Origin: Candidatus Gerdarchaeota archaeon
GTDB taxonomy: Archaea > Asgardarchaeota > Heimdallarchaeia > JABLTI01
DNA length: 25,258 bases
Assembly: GCA_016840905.1 (NCBI GenBank)
Contig: JAEORM010000282.1
Location: forward strand, 1-25,258
Direction: 5' to 3'
The position numbers and the translations under genes are program-made. The notes under the pieces were generated by a model. The model was not told where the DNA came from. It searched no databases and saw only the letters and a program-made list of their open reading frames with translations. Below are positions 5,560 through 14,064 of the stretch, in pieces. Each line of letters starts with the position of its first letter. The stretch's first letter is position 1.

Positions 5560-7767
5560 TCATTTTTTCAACCATTTTTTCTTTTGAATAGTAGTTAATA
5601 ATTGTACATTGTATGTATTTGGTAATTGATTTAATGATTCACTGGTAAGTTGGTTTTGAGTTGTAATATATACGCCATTTATTTTTAATGAATCAAATGA
5701 GGTTATTTGTTGTGCACCTACTTTTGAATTTGTGGATTGCTGAATCATTGGTGAAGCTAAAATTGTTTCATTGGTAATCCATTCTATTGTGCTTATAATG
5801 AAATCCAAATCATTACTTGATTCATATTCACCATTTATACCCCAATTATCTGCTAAGAAATTAGTACCTACTACCACAACTCTACCGGCTAGACTGGTAT
5901 TCGCGGTTTCATAAGCTGCTACAGCAACATTTGATTGGCTTTGATACCAAGCAATAGATTGAGCATTATCACCAATGATAACCAATCTTGAACCTATATA
6001 ATCAAAATCAATCAAGTCTTTTGTAACACTATGTGTGTCATTCATTTCCGTTATCAGTACAATATTGTAACTTTGGGTATCTTGATCGTAAATAATAGGA
6101 TCTGGAATAGTATCTTCTAAAATTGATATATTAAAATGATTTAACAATCGATTTGTCTCATCTAGTTCTGCAGAATCACTAGTAGTACCTAATACAAATA
6201 AACCATTTCCTGCTTCAACATAATCAACGATAGCATCAATAGTTTCATTTGCAAAACTTTGATAGTATGCTTGAACAACCTTTTCATCATCTAAATAAAG
6301 TCCATAGCTATTTGGATCAGCCATGATTAAAGCATCATATTTATCTAATTGAGTGAAATTATCTGGATGATTTAGTTCAATCAAAGCAATATCAGCTTGT
6401 GCTAAAGCAATTCGTAAATCTCTAAATTGACCTATGAGATGATCCATATCCCACACCGAATGATAAACATCAAAACCAAGGCTAACTTTCGGATGGGCAA
6501 TTTCAACGTTTATGGTGACTGCTAAGTCACCACCTAAACTTCCTTGAATACTTAGAACTTCTTGGTGATTATTGTCAATTGGGAAACTTTCTGGAACATT
6601 GAATGTACAATCAACTATTCCACTTTGATTAATTGTTGTGTATTGTTGTATAGAAACAATTGATTCTGCTGGCAAAAGATCTGAGGTAATATTAAATTCT
6701 TGTTCACAAGGAGTTATTATTGTTAAAGGAAAATGCCAGATATCACCTTGGAAAATAGTGGGCATCGAAAAAGGTAACTTAGTTGGAGAGACATAAGTAA
6801 CCATTGGCCAACCATTAACTACTTCTGCATTTGATATAATTGTTTTAGCTAAATCAATATCAGGTATTCCAGCACCAGTATAATAAACGGGATATGATAG
6901 TTCCAAAGAAGCACTACTCATTAAAGCTGCTTTAATGAGACCAGGTGAAGTTTTATATCCTTCAGCTCTACACCATGATAATAATGTTGCAGCTTGACCT
7001 GTTACTTTTGGAGCTGAAAAACTTGTTCCATAAGCAATTAATGTAAATCCAGATTCTAATAAATCTGGTTTGACACGATGATCTTTCAAGGGACCTATAC
7101 TACTATAACCTGCAACACCATCATATTGAGTAGCTCCAACAGCAATTGCTTGTAAAGCATCAGCAGGACCCTCAATAGTTGACAAGGAATAACCTGAAGG
7201 ATCTCCATCATTACCTGCAGATACAACTGTTAGAACATCTTTCTCAAAAGCAATTTGATTTATTAACTCAACTAATGAATTATTTGTTAATATTGGACCA
7301 CCTATTGAAAGATTGATAATATCAGCATCTGCTACATAAGCTGCCCAGTAAATAGCAGCATATAAGGCTGGATAAGACGCTGTACCTTCAGCATCAGCAC
7401 ATTTTGCTATTATCAGTTTAGCTTGCGGAGCGTAACCAAAAGATCTACTAGCAATTTGCAGTGCTACTAATGTTCCATGATGATAAGTTGTATCATCTAA
7501 AACTGAGGAATTTGTATCATAACCATATTCAGTTGTGACAAAACTTTTCTCTAAAATAATTGAATCTTTCAATTCTCTGGAAACACTATACCCAGCAATT
7601 CTTATACTCGTATCAATACCTGAATCAAGTACAGCTACTTTAACTCCTTCTCCTCCTTCCCTTTGAGGGATCCAAACTTGTAAGAAAATAAATATTCCTG
7701 CAGTAAGAACAAGGATACTTATTACAACGGACCAAATCGTAATTCGAATCTTATTACTGGATGACAT
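5560..7767 (-). CDS. Membrane-anchored subtilisin-like serine protease, site-1-protease-like architecture
   Basis: This 735-residue protein has a basic N-terminus and one membrane segment (about 8-30), so the rest should face outside. The S8 catalytic triad is complete: D48 in VAVLDSGID, H97 in YHHGTL, S249 in YGTSFSAPKVTG; the oxyanion Asn is N186 in SAGNDG. The catalytic domain follows the anchor directly, with no recognisable I9 propeptide. After residue 310 come a beta-rich segment (330-425) and a GATase1-like alpha/beta region (about 428-665) containing FRDLRIALAQADIALIEL, DALIMADPNS, VEAGNGLFVLG and RVVVVGTNFLADNW. That order and these blocks recall the luminal part of eukaryotic site-1 protease (MBTPS1). 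The resemblance is by eye and the substrate is unknown. An ATG start is preceded by GGAG with 8-nt spacing. The gene converges on vps25 with only 9 bp between stops. Confidence 0.9.
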   Translation of the reverse strand: MSSSNKIRITIWSVVISILVLTAGIFIFLQVWIPQREGGEGVKVAVLDSGIDTSIRIAGYSVSRELKDSIILEKSFVTTEYGYDTNSSVLDDTTYHHGTLVALQIASRSFGYAPQAKLIIAKCADAEGTASYPALYAAIYWAAYVADADIINLSIGGPILTNNSLVELINQIAFEKDVLTVVSAGNDGDPSGYSLSTIEGPADALQAIAVGATQYDGVAGYSSIGPLKDHRVKPDLLESGFTLIAYGTSFSAPKVTGQAATLLSWCRAEGYKTSPGLIKAALMSSASLELSYPVYYTGAGIPDIDLAKTIISNAEVVNGWPMVTYVSPTKLPFSMPTIFQGDIWHFPLTIITPCEQEFNITSDLLPAESIVSIQQYTTINQSGIVDCTFNVPESFPIDNNHQEVLSIQGSLGGDLAVTINVEIAHPKVSLGFDVYHSVWDMDHLIGQFRDLRIALAQADIALIELNHPDNFTQLDKYDALIMADPNSYGLYLDDEKVVQAYYQSFANETIDAIVDYVEAGNGLFVLGTTSDSAELDETNRLLNHFNISILEDTIPDPIIYDQDTQSYNIVLITEMNDTHSVTKDLIDFDYIGSRLVIIGDNAQSIAWYQSQSNVAVAAYETANTSLAGRVVVVGTNFLADNWGINGEYESSNDLDFIISTIEWITNETILASPMIQQSTNSKVGAQQITSFDSLKINGVYITTQNQLTSESLNQLPNTYNVQLLTTIQKKKWLKK

Positions 7768-7800
7768 GATATTATCTCCGACAGAGCATATATTAGTTCT

Positions 7801-7815
7801 TTAATATTAAAAAGG
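7801..7815 (-). promoter_or_regulatory. Candidate TATA element of the subtilase gene
   Basis: On the minus strand CCTTTTTAATATTAAA-like sequence spans this stretch and would place transcription start near 7782, just ahead of the GGAG ribosome-binding site at 7779-7776. It lies within a 120-bp divergent promoter region shared with the TrmO gene. Confidence 0.3.
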
Positions 7816-7824
7816 TAATAATTT

Positions 7825-7836
7825 AAAATATATAAC
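7825..7836 (+). promoter_or_regulatory. TATA box of the TrmO gene
   Basis: AAAATATATAAC is centred about 57 nt before the TTG start. It predicts transcription from about 7857 and a leader of roughly 30 nt that carries the Shine-Dalgarno site at 7873. Confidence 0.45.
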
Positions 7837-7872
7837 CTATATCATTAAAAGCTATTGAAAGCTACTATTTCT

Positions 7873-7878
7873 AAGGAG
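7873..7878 (+). promoter_or_regulatory. Shine-Dalgarno site deciding a TTG start
   Basis: AAGGAG lies 9 nt before the TTG at 7888. There is no nearby in-frame ATG upstream, so this site supports TTG as the true start. Confidence 0.7.
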
Positions 7879-7887
7879 CTTTAAAAA

Positions 7888-8337
7888 TTGAAAGATAGTT
7901 TTGAGCTAGTTCCTATTGGAACAATTCATAAGAATGATAATGAAATTTGGTTAGAGATTTTTAATGAATATGCTGCAGCAATGTTGAATCTGGAATATTT
8001 CTCCCATATCATCACTCTTTGGTGGATATCTGGAATGGATACCAAAGAAAATCGTAAAAATCTCCAAGGACATCCAAAAGTTAAACCCAATGAGAATATA
8101 CAAGTACCCCTTTCAGGAGTTTTCACTACACGATCACCCAGGCGACCGAATCCTATTGGATTAACGATTGTAAAGATTATAAAAATTGAGGAAAATAGAA
8201 TCTTTATAGCTCATCACGATGCATTCGATAATACTCCTTTAATTGATATAAAACCCTATATACCAAATTCTGATTGTATTTTAAATGTCAAACTACCAGA
8301 ATGGTTTGCAATTTTAAAAGAAAAAAGAGAAGAATAG
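7888..8337 (+). CDS. TrmO/TsaA-type tRNA (t6A37-N6) methyltransferase
   Basis: The protein has 149 residues and a TTG start with a good ribosome-binding site. It is a single beta-barrel domain of the TsaA/YaeB (UPF0066) family. The family signatures are clear: PIGTI near the start (9-13), SGVFTTRSPRRPNPIGLT (76-93) and DAFDNTPLIDIKPYIP (111-126). Bacterial TrmO uses S-adenosylmethionine to methylate N6 of t6A at position 37 of certain tRNAs; archaeal homologues are common and probably act similarly. It is shorter than E. coli TrmO (about 235 residues) because it lacks the C-terminal extension, which is usual for archaeal members. Its stop is 23 bp from the stop of the convergent leuS gene. 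Confidence 0.9.
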   Translation: MKDSFELVPIGTIHKNDNEIWLEIFNEYAAAMLNLEYFSHIITLWWISGMDTKENRKNLQGHPKVKPNENIQVPLSGVFTTRSPRRPNPIGLTIVKIIKIEENRIFIAHHDAFDNTPLIDIKPYIPNSDCILNVKLPEWFAILKEKREE

Positions 8338-8360
8338 CTGAAAGACTATTCATTAGTAAC

Positions 8361-11213
8361 TCACTCAAAATTCAAAGCAATGCCTGGGCGACCAGGTTCA
8401 GCTATTCGAGCTTTGGGATTTTCAGAGTTTGTTGCATAAGTGATTATGATTTCTTTTGCATTAAACTCTTGTTTGAAATACTCTTTAGCATCTTCTAGAG
8501 CAGTATGTTCTGATTTTGCTTTGAGTTTAGGATCCCAACCTGGTTGAGCAGCAAATTTTTGTGCATATTTAACTGCAGCATTACCGATTTTCTTAATTGA
8601 TTCATCAGCCATTATTGCTTTGATTAAATTCTCTGGTTTTGTTTTCCTGATAGCTAAAATTTTGTACATCCAATCAGGAGCAATGAAGATTTCTATTGAT
8701 TGCAATACTTTCTTTTCCTGCTTTTTAATGGCATTAAAAATACTATCAATATCATCTCTAACAGCTTTCACTAGTAACTCTTCTTCTTCCAAGCTTGTTT
8801 TGATTTTCTTTTTATCAACAACTGGGAAGGGTCTTAATGAAGCAAAGGATCCTTTGTTCTTTCTAACAACTTCATTTATTTCCTCAGCAAAATGAGGAAT
8901 TACTGGAGTCATCAGATCCACTAATGTTAATAAGGATTCTTTATAACCTGGTCCTTTGATTTTTCCTGTTCTTTGTTCATACCATTTCAAATCATTTAGA
9001 ATATTAAAGAAAGCTGACCCAATAGCACTTCTTGTTCTTTGATTTTGATAATGATCAGCTGCTTCACCAATGTTCTTTTGCAATCTACTAATTATCCATT
9101 CGTCTATTCTATTCATTTTATCAGAGAATTTGGTAGTGGTTAAATCAGAGAAAATTTGTTTCATTCGTTTGCCAGAAGCTTCAGTATCAGCAAATCGGAA
9201 ATTCGCATCACTATAACCTTCACCACAATATGCTAGACCAAATCGAGTTGAATCTACTCCAAATCTGTCAATAGTTTCCTCTAAAGTTAAAGAGTTTCCT
9301 GCACTCTTACTCATTTTATCCCCTTCAATTTGGATCATACCATTTCCTTCTGCTTCTAATGGATAATGTCCTTTTGGGAATAGTGCAATATGTTGAAATA
9401 TATAGAACGTGAAATGATTGAATATCAATTCCTTAGCACTTGCGCGGTAATCGGGAGGATAGAAATACTCGAATTCTTCCTTCATTTCTTCAACTATTTT
9501 TCTTGGAAGCTTTGATTTTTCTACTGCTGTTTCGATGGTTGTTTTATTTCTGAAAACATAATCAAATAATTCATTAGGTAATTGTTCAGCTTGGATATCA
9601 TTTTCATTTATTATTCTAGCAATAGTATAATAGGCCATATAGACAGTACTGTCAGATAAAGTCTCAACAATCCATTCTGGATCCCATGGTAGAGGGGTTC
9701 CTAAACCACTTTTCCTTGCACAGGCTTTATCTTGTAACCAATCAATTGTGTATTCAAAAGCTTGTCTTGCTTCTGGTGGATAAATAGTCATCTTTTTATC
9801 TAAATGTTCACGAGCTTTCTTTTTCCATTTCTGATTGCTATAAGTAATAAACCATTGATTCTTCAAGATTTTAACATGGTTTTTAGTTTGACATCGACAG
9901 ATAACAGGTTCAGCTGTTTCCCATAATGAGCTAGTAATATTTTCAGCTTTTAAATCCTTGATTAGTATATCCTTAATTTCACTTACTTTTGTGTCAGCAT
10001 ATTTACCACAATTATCTCGCATTACACCAGAATGATATTCCGTTTTATAGATTTCTTGAGTAGCTTTCTCAGTTTCCTCATCTTCTTGGTCTGTTATGCC
10101 CATTTTTTCGATAATATCTTTTGCTGGATGATCACCTAAACCAGGTGCTTTAATCATTGAAATTAATTTAATATCAGATGCGAAATCTTTTGGTAAATTA
10201 TATTTGGTTAACATTTCAGGATTATTCCAGAGATCCCTTAGTGCTACATAGTCAAATGGAGCGTGGCTTGGGACACTCATCACCACACCAGTAGTGTGGT
10301 CAACACCAACAAAAGTTGCTGGTAGTATTTTTACATCTTCTTCTCGGATGGGTGTATGACAAGTTTTTCCTATGATTTCTATACCTTTGAATTTTCTAAT
10401 TATTTCTACTCGATGCAATTGATCTTGTAATTTGATTACTGTAGGTTCAGAAATGTACCAGATTTCATCATCGACTTTTGCTTCAACATAATCGCCATCA
10501 GGATGAATCCACATATTGGTTACACCAAAGATAGTCTCTGGTCTCAAAGTAGCTGGTACCAAGAAGCCGTTCTCGAATGGGAATTTTATTAATGTAAATT
10601 CCACTGGAGAAACACCTTCACCTTTCAAACGGTCATGATCACCTGTTGGACTTAAACAATGACCACACCAAACAACTGGATGGGTTCCTTTCTTGACATA
10701 TCCTAACGCTCTTAGGGTTTCATATTGCCATTCAATAAATCTACTAAATGGTGGACACATAGTTGTTGTGACAAATTCACGTCGCCAATCAATGCTCATA
10801 CCAAATCTTGTAAATGCTCTTTTTGCTAAAACTTTATAGTAATTAGCAATATGGAGTGGATCGGTAAATTTCTCTAATTGAGAATCGGGAACACCACTTT
10901 GGCGTAAAATTCGTTTTTGAACTTCATCACCTTTCTTTATACGCTCTGCTACTCCTTGTATTGGTTGTCCTGTAGCATGCCAACCTTGTGGATAGATTAC
11001 ATTGTAACCTAACATTCGTTTATATCGAGCGTATGCATCAGCTTTCATTGTAGTGTATCCATGACCAACATGAATACTTCCATTTAGATAGGCAATGGGG
11101 AATGTTACCATAAATTTCTTACGTGAATGGTCTACATTAGCTTCGAAAATCTTCGCTTCTGCCCATCGTTTTTGCCATTTAGGTTCGACTTTGTTTGCAT
11201 CATATTCAGCCAT
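8361..11213 (-). CDS. leuS: Leucyl-tRNA synthetase, archaeal/eukaryotic type
   Basis: Class I synthetase charging tRNA-Leu, 950 residues from the ATG at 11213, close to known archaeal LeuRS lengths. The frame stays open to an ATG at 11237, but those eight extra codons contain the AAGGAGG ribosome-binding site, so the internal ATG (MAEYDANKVEPKW) is the better start. Motifs in this numbering: HIGH variant HVGHG (48-52); zinc-like WCGHC (182-186); CP1 editing domain with TLRPETIFGVTN (222-233) and VVMSVPSHAPFDY (310-322) including D321; DWLQDKACARKSGLGTPLP (491-509); KMSKS (633-637). The anticodon-binding helical domain and C-terminal domain follow. The insertion position of CP1 and the motif style are archaeal/eukaryotic. 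All catalytic motifs are intact. Confidence 0.97.
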   Translation of the reverse strand: MAEYDANKVEPKWQKRWAEAKIFEANVDHSRKKFMVTFPIAYLNGSIHVGHGYTTMKADAYARYKRMLGYNVIYPQGWHATGQPIQGVAERIKKGDEVQKRILRQSGVPDSQLEKFTDPLHIANYYKVLAKRAFTRFGMSIDWRREFVTTTMCPPFSRFIEWQYETLRALGYVKKGTHPVVWCGHCLSPTGDHDRLKGEGVSPVEFTLIKFPFENGFLVPATLRPETIFGVTNMWIHPDGDYVEAKVDDEIWYISEPTVIKLQDQLHRVEIIRKFKGIEIIGKTCHTPIREEDVKILPATFVGVDHTTGVVMSVPSHAPFDYVALRDLWNNPEMLTKYNLPKDFASDIKLISMIKAPGLGDHPAKDIIEKMGITDQEDEETEKATQEIYKTEYHSGVMRDNCGKYADTKVSEIKDILIKDLKAENITSSLWETAEPVICRCQTKNHVKILKNQWFITYSNQKWKKKAREHLDKKMTIYPPEARQAFEYTIDWLQDKACARKSGLGTPLPWDPEWIVETLSDSTVYMAYYTIARIINENDIQAEQLPNELFDYVFRNKTTIETAVEKSKLPRKIVEEMKEEFEYFYPPDYRASAKELIFNHFTFYIFQHIALFPKGHYPLEAEGNGMIQIEGDKMSKSAGNSLTLEETIDRFGVDSTRFGLAYCGEGYSDANFRFADTEASGKRMKQIFSDLTTTKFSDKMNRIDEWIISRLQKNIGEAADHYQNQRTRSAIGSAFFNILNDLKWYEQRTGKIKGPGYKESLLTLVDLMTPVIPHFAEEINEVVRKNKGSFASLRPFPVVDKKKIKTSLEEEELLVKAVRDDIDSIFNAIKKQEKKVLQSIEIFIAPDWMYKILAIRKTKPENLIKAIMADESIKKIGNAAVKYAQKFAAQPGWDPKLKAKSEHTALEDAKEYFKQEFNAKEIIITYATNSENPKARIAEPGRPGIALNFE

Positions 11214-11508
11214 TATTTTGGAACCTCCTTGAATCATATTCCCTTTGAAAGGTTTCTTTCACAGGATTATTTGTTGAACCACCAATGTATGAACAGCTTA
11301 ATGTGAATTTAAAATTCTTATCATAGACTGTTAATTGAGTAATGGTTTCACAATTAACTGGAAAACATTGGTCAGTAGAAGTGGTATCAGTAATTTTATT
11401 GAAAAATAATACTGAAAATCCAAAATAATAAGAAATCGTTCGAGAATTCTTGTCTTCTACCCAATAGACGTTATCTCGAAAAGAATAATTATCGGGTAAG
11501 AAGAACAC
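11206..11508 (-). CDS. Possible small protein upstream of and overlapping leuS
   Basis: The frame is 100 codons, starts with GTG at 11508 and stops 8 nt inside leuS. GAGGAATA just before the GTG is a plausible ribosome-binding site. The predicted protein is polar and aromatic, with three Cys (two in CFPVNC) and no membrane segment or recognised domain. Its last codons contain the leuS ribosome-binding site, so the two would be translationally coupled if it is real. Against it: no family is recognised, composition is unremarkable, and an out-of-frame nine-codon ORF starts at an ATG just upstream. The same stretch could instead be the leuS leader. I recognise no function. Confidence 0.4.
   Translation of the reverse strand: MFFLPDNYSFRDNVYWVEDKNSRTISYYFGFSVLFFNKITDTTSTDQCFPVNCETITQLTVYDKNFKFTLSCSYIGGSTNNPVKETFQREYDSRRFQNNG
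11224..11230 (-). promoter_or_regulatory. Shine-Dalgarno site of leuS
   Basis: AAGGAGG on the minus strand sits 10 nt before the ATG at 11213. It lies inside the reading frame when the longer start at 11237 is used, which argues for the shorter leuS. Confidence 0.75.
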
Positions 11509-11708
11509 TATTCCTCATTTGTAATTCCTCTACTTCTCAAAAGGAGTTTTTTGTTTATAAAAATTTCTCTATTCTGAATAGAGTAAAATATTAAAAATAG
11601 TTTTATATTTTATGTGCAAATTTGCCTCAAAACTAGTAATTTTTAATGACAAATATATTAGTTAATTAAGCGGATAATCTATTAGTATTAAAGGAAGTTT
11701 GCTTTATC

Positions 11709-12449
11709 ATGCAGGTTGACTTACACGTACATTCAAATGTGAGTTTTGATTCCAAAATAAAGATTGGACTCCTACTGCGTGATCTAAAAGATACAGGACT
11801 AGATGGTATAGCAATAACTGATCATGACTCCTTAGAAGCTTTACCTAAAGCTAAAGAAATCGCGACTAAATATGGAGTAAAGGTTTTTACCGCAGTTGAA
11901 ATTACTACTCAAGAAGGGCATATAGTTGCTTATGGAGTGAATGAACAACCTCCTTATAGAAAACCTGTTGCTGATGTTATTGACTGGATTCATGATCGAG
12001 ATGGCATAGTTATTTCCGCCCATCCCTTTAGAATTACAGCTCCCAGTTTAGGTGAAAAAATCTACCTCCATCATTTTGATGCTATAGAAATTAATGCTAG
12101 ATGTACAATATCCCAGAATAGAGCTGCTGAATTAGCTGCTCGTTTAACAAATCTTCCGTTAATAGGTGGTAGTGATGCTCATTTTATACAGAATATAGGT
12201 TCAATTACAACATTTTTCTATGATGAATTATCAGATGATGATGATCTAATTTATGCGATTCAACATGGTAATTGTGAAGTAAGGTATAAAGTGCCTGTAA
12301 GCTATAAAGCAGAATTAATCCCCGCTATTCCAGAAGAAGAATTAAGCTTAATTGACAAGTTTATTGAAACCAAAAAAGAACCTCCAATGCCAATTATTGA
12401 GACAAAAGATATCAAAGTGCATTTTATTGACCGTTCAACGACAAAATAG
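11709..12449 (+). CDS. PHP-domain metal-dependent phosphoesterase
   Basis: The 246-residue protein begins MQVDLHVHSN and shows the full PHP metal-ligand set: H6 and H8 (HVHS), D38-H39-D40 (ITDHDS), E64, H71, H105 (SAHPF), E127, D156 and H158 (GGSDAH). PHP proteins hydrolyse phosphoesters with two or three metal ions; stand-alone members of this size include nucleoside 3',5'-bisphosphate phosphatases and RNase AM-like enzymes, but the substrate here cannot be told from the sequence. Residues 206-246 form a tail after the barrel without a recognised domain. It starts at ATG with AGGAAG 11 nt upstream and is probably cytosolic. It precedes the secreted subtilase, which has its own strong promoter. 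Confidence 0.88.
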   Translation: MQVDLHVHSNVSFDSKIKIGLLLRDLKDTGLDGIAITDHDSLEALPKAKEIATKYGVKVFTAVEITTQEGHIVAYGVNEQPPYRKPVADVIDWIHDRDGIVISAHPFRITAPSLGEKIYLHHFDAIEINARCTISQNRAAELAARLTNLPLIGGSDAHFIQNIGSITTFFYDELSDDDDLIYAIQHGNCEVRYKVPVSYKAELIPAIPEEELSLIDKFIETKKEPPMPIIETKDIKVHFIDRSTTK

Positions 12450-12477
12450 TCCCCAACTTTGCTGAGTGGTTGGAAAA

Positions 12478-12488
12478 GATATAAATAG
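12478..12488 (+). promoter_or_regulatory. Strong archaeal promoter (BRE plus TATA) of the secreted subtilase
   Basis: GATATAAATAG preceded by purine-rich GGAAAA is close to the archaeal TATA/BRE consensus. It predicts transcription from about 12510, a leader of about 33 nt, and a Shine-Dalgarno site within that leader. This is the clearest promoter in the window and suggests high expression. Confidence 0.65.
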
Positions 12489-12531
12489 TTTTGCCTATAA
12501 TTTTTACATACGTTTCTCTAAAAAGATAAAC

Positions 12532-12537
12532 GAGGGG
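12532..12537 (+). promoter_or_regulatory. Shine-Dalgarno site deciding a TTG start
   Basis: GAGGGG ends 5 nt before the TTG at 12543. The protein that follows begins with a signal peptide (MKKSAIL...), which independently supports this start. Confidence 0.7.
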
Positions 12538-12542
12538 ATTCT

Positions 12543-13886
12543 TTGAAAAAAAGTGCAATCCTAACAATAATAATAATAGCATTTTTCCCAATGGTTACAG
12601 CTGTCTCTATGACAAGCTTTGCTTACTATACAACAAATGAATACCACGGTCCAAATAATTTCCAAATATTCCCAGACAGTTTTGATCCTTATTCATCAGT
12701 TATGGCCTGGGATCTAGACATTATGGACTTAGATCAAATTGTCTATGATCACCCAGAGATAAATGGTGAAGGTGTTTACGTAGCTGTCCTTGATACAGGA
12801 TTAGTTGCTAACTGGAGAGATTACTTCCCAGAAGAACGAATCAAAACCGAATGGGGTCGAGGCTTCGTGGATAAAGGTGTGATGGCAGCTATTAATGGCG
12901 GAAAATATATTCCCCATGTAGTTGAATCAAGTAATTTCTTTGATGATCACCCACATGGTACACACGTTACAAGTTCAATTATAGGTTATAGTTTATCTGG
13001 TACTCAAGTATTAGGAGTAGCCCCAATGGCTACAATTATACCTGTAAAAGTCTTAGAAACTTACGAAGGCATAGATGCAAACTTTGGTACTAATTATGCA
13101 ATTGCTGCGGGAATTAACTATGTTACAGATTTAGCCATAGCTCATCCTGATAGTCGTTTTATTATTAGTATGAGTCTAGGTTCATTAGGAGAAATTGACG
13201 ACGTTGAAAAAGCAGCTGTCGATAATGCAGTAGCTCATGGTGTAGTTATTGTTGCAGCTGCAGGCAATGCAGGCATCGAAGGCATGGATTCACCAGGATC
13301 ATACGCACCAATTATATCAGTAGGTGCAACAGGTTGGGCTTCATGGACTCCAAAATATGGTTATAATGGTGAATGGCTTGCTACAATAGATGGTACTATT
13401 TATTCTACTTCTGCTTGGTGGCATTATGATGTCCCTGAAGATAATGCTTACGTTACATATGTTACAGACTTCAGTGGAAGAGTAATTCCAGATGCTGGTT
13501 GGGAACAAGAATTGGACGTTCTAGCTCCTGGCTCATGGGTAGTTGGTCCTTATCCCCAAGGATTAGGACAAAGTCGATTACCATGGTGGGCACCCGGTTA
13601 TGGATATGGAATCGTTGGCGGCACATACTATTTCGTTGGTGGAACATCTATGGCAACACCACATGTTTCAGGTGTTGTAGCTTTGATGTTACAATTAGAT
13701 CCAACTCTCACTCCAAGTGAGGTCGAAAATATCCTAAAAATAACTGCTGATCCAATACCATTTGCTGGTTCTGCATATGTTTACTATAATGGATTTGAAC
13801 TCGTTACTTGGGGCTACGACGGACTTGACGCAGTAGGTTCTGGTTTAGTACAAGCTGATGCTGTTGTGGATTATCTTTTAGCATAG
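12543..13886 (+). CDS. Secreted subtilisin-like serine protease
   Basis: The 447-residue protein starts at TTG. Residues 1-26 are a signal peptide: basic MKK, then a hydrophobic stretch ending near TSFA. The S8 triad is complete: D84 in VAVLDTG, H138 in HPHGTHV, S369 in GGTSMATPHVSG; the oxyanion Asn is N242 in AAAGNAG. Only about 50 residues separate the signal from the catalytic core, too few for a standard I9 propeptide. N242 and S369 are 127 residues apart, against about 66 in subtilisin, owing to an aromatic-rich insertion (about 265-360: many Trp/Tyr, Gly and Pro). There is no C-terminal anchor, so the enzyme is probably released or held by other means. It has its own promoter and terminator and is therefore probably monocistronic. 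It is not closely related in layout to the other subtilase here. Confidence 0.94.
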   Translation: MKKSAILTIIIIAFFPMVTAVSMTSFAYYTTNEYHGPNNFQIFPDSFDPYSSVMAWDLDIMDLDQIVYDHPEINGEGVYVAVLDTGLVANWRDYFPEERIKTEWGRGFVDKGVMAAINGGKYIPHVVESSNFFDDHPHGTHVTSSIIGYSLSGTQVLGVAPMATIIPVKVLETYEGIDANFGTNYAIAAGINYVTDLAIAHPDSRFIISMSLGSLGEIDDVEKAAVDNAVAHGVVIVAAAGNAGIEGMDSPGSYAPIISVGATGWASWTPKYGYNGEWLATIDGTIYSTSAWWHYDVPEDNAYVTYVTDFSGRVIPDAGWEQELDVLAPGSWVVGPYPQGLGQSRLPWWAPGYGYGIVGGTYYFVGGTSMATPHVSGVVALMLQLDPTLTPSEVENILKITADPIPFAGSAYVYYNGFELVTWGYDGLDAVGSGLVQADAVVDYLLA

Positions 13887-13889
13887 AGT

Positions 13890-13929
13890 AAGAAGAAGAA
13901 TCTTTCTTCTTTTTTCTTTTTTCTTTTTT
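13890..13929 (+). terminator. Hairpin plus T-run terminator
   Basis: AAGAAGAA (13890-13897) pairs perfectly with TTCTTCTT (13904-13911) across a 6-nt loop. An almost pure T tract with two C interruptions follows to 13929. It begins just after the subtilase stop codon. Archaea terminate on U-tracts, so the T-run is probably the working part. Confidence 0.65.
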
Positions 13930-14023
13930 AAAAGCAGATTTTCCAAATGATGGAAAAATAGCTATTGTTTAGATTATTTAGAAATCTTTGACTTATTGTT
14001 TTGAAAAATCGCATTTTGCGAAA

Positions 14024-14033
14024 GCTTTAAAGG
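14024..14033 (+). promoter_or_regulatory. Promoter of tRNA-Gly
   Basis: GCTTTAAAGG with upstream GCGAAA (BRE-like) is centred about 37 nt before the mature tRNA 5' end, implying a short 5' leader of about 11 nt. Confidence 0.5.
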
Positions 14034-14064
14034 TGTGATAAAAACACAAAATTATTGTAAACCC

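Noticed and set aside
8620..8895. Rightward 91-codon frame inside leuS
   Set aside because: Antisense of the LeuRS C-terminal region, with no ribosome-binding site or domain.
11214..11237. Eight-codon N-terminal extension of LeuRS starting at 11237
   Set aside because: The extension contains the AAGGAGG ribosome-binding site for the ATG at 11213, so it is leader rather than protein.
13499..13720. Second rightward frame (73 codons) inside the secreted subtilase
   Set aside because: It overlaps the region coding for the catalytic Ser in another frame; Trp/Arg/Ser-rich shadow.
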